NCBI GenBank assembly: GCA_023430545.1
Contig: JAEZAF010000106.1
Span: 1-25,190, forward strand
Direction of reading: 5' to 3'
Origin: Chloroflexota bacterium
GTDB lineage: Bacteria > Chloroflexota > Anaerolineae > Aggregatilineales > Phototrophicaceae
Length of the DNA stretch: 25,190 nucleotides
A program made the translations under genes and the position numbers. Below the pieces are notes generated by a model. It searched no databases, was not told where the DNA came from, and saw only the letters and a program-made list of their open reading frames with translations. Of the stretch, positions 14,444 to 20,347 are shown piece after piece (within the stretch, counting starts at the first letter, position 1; every line of letters starts with the position of its first letter).

Positions 14444-16045
14444 CTAATCCAGCCCTAACACCGTCATGTCCGCTGGATTTTCGACCGTATAGGCGAAGAA
14501 GATCTCGCGCTGTTCGTCCGGACGCAGGGTAAGTTCCCATTTCAGCAGATTCAGCGGTGTCTGCTCCACTGGTGCGGGATTGGCCTCGCTCAGCTTGACC
14601 TTGATCTGCTCGTGGCCGCCCATCGGGATCTGATCCATCACCGTGACTTTGGCCGGTGTGGGCAGCAGATTCTTCAGCGTGATCCTGTAGCGGTAATGCA
14701 CCTGACGGTTGCCCCCGATCAGACGCTTGTTCATCTCTCGCTGGATCAGGTCGCGCTTCACACGGATGCGGTCATCGACGCCCAACTGCGCCTCGAATTT
14801 CTCACCGGAGACGACGGTTTTAATCATCGTTTTGCCGACAAACGCGTCTTCGTGATAGATCAGCGCTTCACCGGGCAGCAGCGTCGTCGCGGAGGTATTG
14901 GTAATCGTCGCCCGCAGATAGGCTTCCGCCGCCAGTTTGGGCACGATCCAGTAATCCAGCTCGACCTTCAGCCGTTCAACCGTGATCGTCGTCCGGTACG
15001 GTGTGCCATCCGATGGAATGCTGGCTGGTGTATGAATCTGATAGGTGACCGCCGCCCCATCTTCGGACGCGACCTGCGCCGTCTCGACTTCGATCTGTGG
15101 GGCTTCTTCCATCGCTGCCTGCGCGACGGTATCCGTCTCGGCGAATTTCGCCATACTGCGTAATCGTGGGGCTGGGGCTGCCGCAAACGCCATCGGACGC
15201 GGCGGGGCTGGTGGTGCGAGATAGTGTGGATACAGTTCCGGCAGAGTCAGGCTTTGCGCCGGTCGCGCGGTCGAGAGTGCCAGCCGCACACCGTCCCAGC
15301 GTTCGCCGGTGCGCTGCATGACGGTCGCCAGATAGGTCATCGTCACTTCGCCGTCGCTCAAACGCAGGTCGTAGACCGGCGTCCAGTGTGCGCCGTGGAC
15401 GCCGTAAACGATCTCCAAGCGGGCCTGTGCTGGCTGCTTCGCGCTGACCAGAATGTGGATCTCGCGGCGCTGTTCGACGCCTCGACGCTGTTGGGCTGGC
15501 CGAAGCTGCTCGATCTGCTGTTCCAGTGCAGCGATCTGTTTTGCCAGCCGTTCGCGCTGCTGACCGAGTTCGCGCTGCTGGGCCTGCAATGCGGCGGTTT
15601 CTTCGTCGGTCCGGCGGACCAGCGCGGCGTAATCGTCAAAGGATGCCTGTCCGCTGGCGATGCTGCGTCCGAAGCCTTTCCCGGCCTGATCGCGCAGTTT
15701 CGTCAGCGTGCGAAGCTGCGCCTCGAGCCGTTCCTGATCGTCTTCGAGCGCGGTATCCTGAAGGCGGAGCGCCTCGATCTGTTGACGCAGTGCGGTGACT
15801 TCACGCTCCGGCGCGTCCGGCAGGTGCGCCTTTTTCACTTCGACGTTCAGCAGGCGCACACCTTCACCACGTCCATCGACACGCACCGAGTCGGTGTCGA
15901 GGTTCATCGGCAGATCGGCGATCACCAGCGTCTGTTCCCCGGCTTCCAGCGAAATCGTGCCGGTGCGGGTGACGCGTGCGCGATCCGGGAAAACCGTCAC
16001 CGTCGTGATCGGTGCATCGAGTGTCTGTGTCGGCAATTCTGGCAT
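14444..16045 (-). CDS. MuiA-family protein (DUF4140 + DUF4139)
   Basis: This 533-residue protein starts at ATG 16045, with AAGGA six bases before it; a TTG one codon earlier is less likely. The N-terminal DUF4140-like part contains VTVFPDRARVTRTGTISL at about residues 17-34. A long Gln/Glu/Leu-rich coiled coil follows (about 80-195). The C-terminal DUF4139-like beta-rich region holds LEIVYGVHGAHWTPVYDLRL, a GERWDGVRLALSTARP motif and a closing KWELTLRPDEQREIFFAYTV. This matches the family annotated as mucoidy inhibitor A. The name comes from an E. coli overexpression phenotype; the biochemical role is unknown. No signal peptide is visible, so it is probably cytoplasmic. It lies downstream of the GAF gene with a repeat between them, so cotranscription is uncertain. 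Confidence 0.9.
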   Translation of the reverse strand: MPELPTQTLDAPITTVTVFPDRARVTRTGTISLEAGEQTLVIADLPMNLDTDSVRVDGRGEGVRLLNVEVKKAHLPDAPEREVTALRQQIEALRLQDTALEDDQERLEAQLRTLTKLRDQAGKGFGRSIASGQASFDDYAALVRRTDEETAALQAQQRELGQQRERLAKQIAALEQQIEQLRPAQQRRGVEQRREIHILVSAKQPAQARLEIVYGVHGAHWTPVYDLRLSDGEVTMTYLATVMQRTGERWDGVRLALSTARPAQSLTLPELYPHYLAPPAPPRPMAFAAAPAPRLRSMAKFAETDTVAQAAMEEAPQIEVETAQVASEDGAAVTYQIHTPASIPSDGTPYRTTITVERLKVELDYWIVPKLAAEAYLRATITNTSATTLLPGEALIYHEDAFVGKTMIKTVVSGEKFEAQLGVDDRIRVKRDLIQREMNKRLIGGNRQVHYRYRITLKNLLPTPAKVTVMDQIPMGGHEQIKVKLSEANPAPVEQTPLNLLKWELTLRPDEQREIFFAYTVENPADMTVLGLD

Positions 16046-16127
16046 CAAGCGTCCTTATAATCTGTGGAAGGGGGATACAGGCATTGAGATGGCATCGGGA
16101 CAATAGCAGACGCATCACAGACGCGGA

Positions 16128-16203
16128 ATGTAGGGGCCGGATTCTTCCGGCCCAGGTCGATAAGCAACTTTCCAATGCCCTCTACAATGCGTTGTCCCTA
16201 CAT
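16128..16203. repeat. 76-bp MITE-like repeat with ATGTAGGG inverted ends
   Basis: ATGTAGGG (16128-16135) and CCCTACAT (16196-16203) form inverted ends. Inside is a perfect hairpin GGGCCGGA-TTCT-TCCGGCCC (16134-16153). It lies between the GAF and MuiA-family genes and encodes nothing. Confidence 0.65.
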
Positions 16204-16221
16204 CTCCGCCTGTGATGCCTA

Positions 16222-16737
16222 TTATAAACCTTCTGGTCGGACCTGCGATTCGGTGGTGCGGCGGTCAGCGCGATCCAACGCCGCCCACAGCGGGGCGACC
16301 AGCCGCGCACACTCTTCGATGCATTTGCGGTCGCTGTCCGTGAAAACGTCCTTCTCGACGCTCTCCACGTCAATCGTGCCGACAACCTCACCTGTTTCAG
16401 GGTGAATCACCGGTACAATCAGTTCAGCTTTGGTATCCACAAAGGACGCCAGATAGCGTGGATCGGTGCTGACATCATTTACCACAGTCGTGCTGCCGGT
16501 CGAGGCGGCCACGCCGTTGATGCCTTTGTCACGTGGGAAACTGGGATAAATCGGCGCGGTGGAGCCGCTCCAGCCTAGCACGCTGATCTCGGTTTCGCCG
16601 ACATCATACAGCCCCACCCAGCGGTACTGGCAGCGGCTGCGGATCAGCTCCGCGATGCGTTCGGCCTTCGCCTTGCGTGATCCGACCATCTCCACAACGG
16701 CACGCACTTCCCGATAGAGCTTAAAATGATCGTTCAT
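16222..16737 (-). CDS. GAF-domain protein (free-Met-sulfoxide reductase-like fold, catalytic Cys absent)
   Basis: A single GAF domain fills nearly all of this 171-residue protein. The layout RWVGLYDVG (about 39-47), PRDKGINGVAASTGSTTVVNDV (69-89), ELIVPVIHPETGEVVGTIDVES (105-126) and FTDSDRKCIEECARLVAPL resembles the free methionine-(R)-sulfoxide reductase branch. The cysteines that branch uses are not in place: the usual GVCG reads GINGVA, and the later IACD-like position is YLASF. Cys36, Cys139 and Cys143 lie elsewhere. A ligand-sensing or degenerate role is therefore more likely than reductase activity. AAGGGG precedes the ATG and directly follows the terminator of the structured leader, so the gene may be controlled by attenuation. 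Confidence 0.85.
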   Translation of the reverse strand: MNDHFKLYREVRAVVEMVGSRKAKAERIAELIRSRCQYRWVGLYDVGETEISVLGWSGSTAPIYPSFPRDKGINGVAASTGSTTVVNDVSTDPRYLASFVDTKAELIVPVIHPETGEVVGTIDVESVEKDVFTDSDRKCIEECARLVAPLWAALDRADRRTTESQVRPEGL

Positions 16738-16750
16738 TTAAATGATCCCC

Positions 16751-16933
16751 TTAAAAATAAAAAACCCGATGCCTTGTACTGTAAGACGCCGGGTTGGTTT
16801 TCTGAGTTCGAAAGTGGTGGTGCCGGGGCTATCCCCATGCTGCGGGATGCAGCATCAGGCACCGCCATCGGACGCCAGTACCAACGCCGGTGACGGTTTG
16901 CTGCTGAGGGGGAAGATGAAGTAAAGGCATCAT
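16751..16933 (-). ncRNA. Candidate structured RNA or leader upstream of the GAF gene (class unknown)
   Basis: A good promoter (16940-16969) would start a transcript near 16933, and a U-rich terminator ends it near 16751. Helices visible on the minus strand: P1, GATGCCTT+TAC at the very 5' end (plus 16921-16931) with its partner near the 3' end (plus 16768-16779), one bulge; P2, plus 16880-16890 with 16789-16798, ten pairs with one bulge; P3, plus 16816-16824 with 16858-16866, nine pairs with one wobble. P3 encloses two hairpins: a perfect 7-bp ATGCTGC/GCAGCAT stem (16837-16855) and a 4-bp GGGG/CCCC stem (16825-16836). Between P2 and P3 is an open region of 13 and 17 nt. I recognise no known RNA family. 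It could be a 6S-like RNA, another ncRNA or a riboswitch-type leader. Confidence 0.55.
16753..16795 (-). terminator. Intrinsic terminator just upstream of the GAF gene
   Basis: On the minus strand AACCCG (plus 16790-16795) pairs with CGGGTT (plus 16763-16768). The stem is extended by GCGTCTT/AAGGCAT with wobbles and followed by TTTTTTATTTTT. The T-run ends only about 15 bases before the GAF start codon, an arrangement typical of attenuators. It could alternatively simply end the upstream operon or a small RNA. Confidence 0.75.
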
Positions 16934-16939
16934 ACCGCG

Positions 16940-16969
16940 ATCATAGTGGATTTTGATGAGCGGTGTCAA
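16940..16969 (-). promoter_or_regulatory. Sigma70-type promoter of the structured RNA/GAF unit
   Basis: Perfect -35 TTGACA (plus 16964-16969) and -10 TATGAT (plus 16940-16945) with an 18-base spacer. It lies between the GT-C gene's stop at 17020 and the structured RNA. Confidence 0.75.
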
Positions 16970-17019
16970 GAGACGCGGATGAACGCAGATCGAACGCTCA
17001 TCGCTGTCCCATGATCGGG

Positions 17020-19338
17020 TCATCTGATACGGACCGAACCCGGAAGCACATACAGATCATGCTCGACTGCGCCGTCTCCGAAGGCCAGACGCGCAGGCAG
17101 CCGCACCAGATCACTCAACCGGTACCAGCCGACCAGCACGCGATATTCGCCTGGTGCCGCATCAGCAGGGATCTCGAATATGCGCTCGTCGGTGGTCACC
17201 GTGTCCGGCTGCCATACCGCCGCCGGATAACCGGGCAGTGCGCCGTCATCCTGCGCGGCCAGTGCGCCGGATGGATCGAGCAACTGCGCAGTCAGCACCC
17301 ATTCGTCATCTGGCATATCCGTCAGGGCCTGATGCGTCCGCCAGCGCAGGGACAGTGTGAGCGTCTCACCAGCCTGCGCGTCAGTCGCCGAGAGCGTATA
17401 GCCCTCTAACGTAATTGCTGCCGGACTGCCATACGCTGCCGAAACCGGTGTCTGTAACGTCGGCGCTTCGTAACGCGGGTCAACCAGCACGGCTGCATCC
17501 AGCACCAGTGCCTCGACCGGAACGCCGTCACGAATCAGGGGCAGGTAGTCGGTTTCCAGCGGTGTCTGCCAGCCCAACTGAAGCCGCAGCAGTCGCGGGG
17601 ACAGCGCCGGCATGGTCTGCGGCAGGCGGATACTGACCGGTGCACGGTATACCACGCCTTTGGGCAGTACATCGGTCGCCGCGCCGCCAGGATAGACCGC
17701 CGCGGTGGTCAGTGCGTCCTCGGTGATCGGGTCCAGTACCGTCAGAAACAGCGCCGGATTGTCCGCATGGGTGCCAGTAAGATACACATCGAAATCCAGC
17801 CATCCCCCCGGTGTACTGGTCTTTGTTCCGGACTGGTAGCCGACAATCATCAGATCCCCGGCGGAGACGTTCGCTCCAGCGGAGACGTTCACCGGTGTGA
17901 CCTCATCCGGCAGTGTCGCCACAGCATCAAGGCGCGGATAGGCACGCGGCACATCTTCCAGCGCGAAGACCACGGCGAACAGTGCAAGCTGAACGATCAG
18001 CAGCGGTGCAAACCATCGCAGTATCGTTCGTAATCCAAACATCAGCAGCGGCGCGAACCCGATCAGCGCGGGGAACAGCAGCCGTCCATACGAGATGTCA
18101 ATGCTGCGCGTACCGAACAGCAGCGCCCCCACTGGCAGCGCGACCGCCAGCATCACCACCAGCAGTGAATCGCGCCGGGAAGCTGTAAACAATCGCCCAC
18201 GCACCGACGCCATCATCAGTCCGATGATGGCGATCACGGTCAGACCAGTCACATACAGATAGACACCGCCCCGCGCATACACCGGCTGATGCAGATGCCC
18301 GATCATCGCCCAGAACGAGCGCCAGATGCGGTTGATCTCCAGCCAGCCGCCCGCCGACTCCAGCGGCTTGGCGAATTCCCGACCCCAGAGCGCCTGCGTC
18401 GCGGTGGATGCAATCGGATCACCGTACAGCGTCCAGTTACGCAGATACCACCCTCCCGCCAGCACCAGCGGCACCACCGCCAGCACGACCGATGCCCTGA
18501 GCAGTTCCGTCCACGTCCAGCGCCGCCGCCAAAGTCCAAGCAGCAGCGCAAACCCGACCACGCCGAACAGCGTCAGGCCGGTGATTTTCGTCAGCGCAAT
18601 CGCGCTCAGAATCAGGCTGAGCCGCACGATATGACGCCGAAGGAGTCCATCACGCCACATCAGCAGGGTGACATATACACCCACGCTGTAGAGGAACGTC
18701 ACCAGATTGTCATTGTTGACGCTGCTGCCGATGTTGAGATACGTCGGCATACTGGCGACCAGTGCCATCGCCATCACCGCCGTCGGCCAGTCGAACAGCA
18801 GACGTGCGGCGCGGTAGATGATAATCAGCGTGCCAGTGGACAGGACAAGGCTGTACAGGCGCAGTATCCAGACCGCCGCAGCCGTACCGCCGGAGGTCTC
18901 CACTGGATGCAGCCACTTGTTGGCGTTATCCTGCATAATCCCGCGCAGGAAGATCAGCGGGTTGGGGCGAAGATAGGTCTCGATGTCATCGCGCTCTGTC
19001 GGGCTGATAAGGATCGCGCCGAGCGTGTAATACAGCGGCGGCTGATGGCTTTCCAGCGACCAGCGCCGCACCAGATCGGTCTGCGCGGCGATCTGTTCGC
19101 GGCTTTCAATGACCGGCAGGGCACGGTCTTCCATCAGATTGTGGACATACAGAAAATGCGCGGCCTCGTCAGAGGATTCCAGCAGCGGGACAGCCCGCAT
19201 GTACATCGCCGCCAGCACCACATAGAGCACGCAGATCAGCATCGGCAGGCCAATCTGCAAACGCTGATCTGATGCGAGCTGCGTAATCCGGTTACTTATT
19301 TGCACGGCGTATCTCGTATTCTGCGCAGACACGGTCAC
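17020..19338 (-). CDS. GT-C membrane glycosyltransferase (GT39/ArnT-like) with exterior C-terminal domain
   Basis: This 772-residue protein has about ten or more hydrophobic segments up to residue ~460, then a long exterior region of about 310 residues, probably beta-rich. The first exterior loop holds the acidic DE pair at 57-58 (SSDEAAHF) and HQPPLYY at 98-104, hallmarks of polyprenyl-phosphate-sugar-dependent GT-C enzymes. It would transfer a lipid-linked sugar to a target outside the membrane. The C-terminal half lacks membrane segments and may bind carbohydrate. The annotated GTG start at 19338 overlaps the upstream gene by 47 bases and has no clear ribosome site. A GTG at 19305 would shorten the overlap to 14 bases. 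Either way the pair is probably translationally coupled. The substrate is unknown. Confidence 0.85.
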   Translation of the reverse strand: MTVSAQNTRYAVQISNRITQLASDQRLQIGLPMLICVLYVVLAAMYMRAVPLLESSDEAAHFLYVHNLMEDRALPVIESREQIAAQTDLVRRWSLESHQPPLYYTLGAILISPTERDDIETYLRPNPLIFLRGIMQDNANKWLHPVETSGGTAAAVWILRLYSLVLSTGTLIIIYRAARLLFDWPTAVMAMALVASMPTYLNIGSSVNNDNLVTFLYSVGVYVTLLMWRDGLLRRHIVRLSLILSAIALTKITGLTLFGVVGFALLLGLWRRRWTWTELLRASVVLAVVPLVLAGGWYLRNWTLYGDPIASTATQALWGREFAKPLESAGGWLEINRIWRSFWAMIGHLHQPVYARGGVYLYVTGLTVIAIIGLMMASVRGRLFTASRRDSLLVVMLAVALPVGALLFGTRSIDISYGRLLFPALIGFAPLLMFGLRTILRWFAPLLIVQLALFAVVFALEDVPRAYPRLDAVATLPDEVTPVNVSAGANVSAGDLMIVGYQSGTKTSTPGGWLDFDVYLTGTHADNPALFLTVLDPITEDALTTAAVYPGGAATDVLPKGVVYRAPVSIRLPQTMPALSPRLLRLQLGWQTPLETDYLPLIRDGVPVEALVLDAAVLVDPRYEAPTLQTPVSAAYGSPAAITLEGYTLSATDAQAGETLTLSLRWRTHQALTDMPDDEWVLTAQLLDPSGALAAQDDGALPGYPAAVWQPDTVTTDERIFEIPADAAPGEYRVLVGWYRLSDLVRLPARLAFGDGAVEHDLYVLPGSVRIR

Positions 19339-20263
19339 TGCCGATGCCGCTGGTCACACAGCGCTCCTTGGCACTGCTCAGCAGCTTCTGCGTCCAATCG
19401 ACCACGCCGCCATCCCCGACTTCGATCCACTGCCCGTCGAGTGTCTCGAAGTAGAGATGAAAGCACAGATCGACGTAATAGCCGCGTCCGCTGCTGCGCT
19501 GCTGATCGGGTTCGCAGGCAGTCGTCGGGAAATCCTGCGACAGCTTGTCACACAGCCAGTCGATATGCGCTGAGGTTTCACCTTCCGCGCTGAAATCGGT
19601 GATCGCCACCCGCAGCCTGATGTCATCGCCCAGATAAGCCCGCAGCGCCGAGAGATAGAAGCCGATGTGCTGCGCCAGCATCGTCCGTTCAAAGGTCAGA
19701 TTGCCCGTATCGCGCCCCGCACTGCACAGGACCACCGTGCTGAAATGCGCCAGCGAACGGGGATCACCGTAATTCTGCGTCCGCAGCAGACGGTGGCTGG
19801 CGGCCAGATGCACCGCTTCAGCCGATTTCGGATTCTGCTTCAGATGTGCTTTACGCCGCAAGGCCGCTTCCAATGCCAGCACGTTGGTTGAATCCGAGAC
19901 GACTTCAGTGTTATAGATGGTGGACATGGCCTTGTTCTGATCGACCAGCGCCACGGCGGCATTCGTCCCCAGCGATGTTACCGGCGACAGCAGTACGGCT
20001 TCGAATCCCGCCGGAAGCTGTGCGAAGGCGGTGCGATCCCATTCCAGCAGCGTCAGCGGAGACAGCGCCGCCGGTCGGGTGAAACGGTCGCGCTCATACT
20101 GGCCGAGAAGCTGCGGCGGTTGCCGCCGCCCCACCCGCTGCCGGTAGACTTCCATCAGCAGCGATTGCAGATCGGTCGGCGAAAGGCGCTCGGCCAACGC
20201 GGACGCCAGTCCGGGGATGCCAATTTCGCGCTCAATCCGTTCAATGATTTTACTCGTGGTCAT
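19292..20263 (-). CDS. Conserved-looking protein of unknown function
   Basis: This 323-residue soluble protein starts at ATG 20263 (MTTSKIIERIEREIG); a TTG nine codons earlier is possible but less likely. I do not recognise the family with confidence. The middle contains LSPVTSLGTNAAVALVDQNK followed by STIYNTEVVSDSTNVLALEAALRRK, a dense polar and well-ordered segment that looks like an active or binding core. A later HLYFETLDGQWIEVGDGGVVDW stretch is followed by a Lys/Arg-rich end. No signal peptide or membrane helix is visible. It overlaps the start of the GT-C gene, so the two are probably one transcription unit, with a TATAAT box at 20318-20323 upstream. No function is proposed. Confidence 0.8.
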   Translation of the reverse strand: MTTSKIIERIEREIGIPGLASALAERLSPTDLQSLLMEVYRQRVGRRQPPQLLGQYERDRFTRPAALSPLTLLEWDRTAFAQLPAGFEAVLLSPVTSLGTNAAVALVDQNKAMSTIYNTEVVSDSTNVLALEAALRRKAHLKQNPKSAEAVHLAASHRLLRTQNYGDPRSLAHFSTVVLCSAGRDTGNLTFERTMLAQHIGFYLSALRAYLGDDIRLRVAITDFSAEGETSAHIDWLCDKLSQDFPTTACEPDQQRSSGRGYYVDLCFHLYFETLDGQWIEVGDGGVVDWTQKLLSSAKERCVTSGIGSDRVCAEYEIRRANK

Positions 20264-20317
20264 AAGGTGCAATCTGACGTGATGCCACAATCGTGTTTCA
20301 AAGGGTCACAAGGGATC

Positions 20318-20323
20318 ATTATA
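20318..20323 (-). promoter_or_regulatory. -10 box upstream of the unknown protein gene
   Basis: A perfect TATAAT on the minus strand, about 55 bases before the ATG at 20263 and just after the priA stop. No good -35 hexamer is seen at 16-18 bases, so the promoter is only partly supported. Confidence 0.45.
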
Positions 20324-20347
20324 CAGCGCAAATCCCGAATTGGACGG

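Noticed and set aside
14107..14447. Small plus-strand open frames in the repeat region
   Set aside because: They translate the palindromic element and the GTTGCAGCA array; no ribosome site and low-complexity products.
16816..16866. tRNA-like cloverleaf
   Set aside because: Three stems are present, but there is no 7-bp acceptor, anticodon loop or GTTCRA T-loop.
16751..16933. T-box leader or c-di-GMP riboswitch
   Set aside because: A TTGGTAC stretch loosely recalls a T-box and GCAAACC recalls GEMM, but the remaining conserved parts of both are missing and the downstream gene is not an aminoacyl-tRNA gene.
17821..17890. Short direct repeat (GCGGAGACGTTC twice) in the GT-C gene
   Set aside because: It is only a five-codon duplication (NVSAG-type) in an exterior linker; probably simple slippage.
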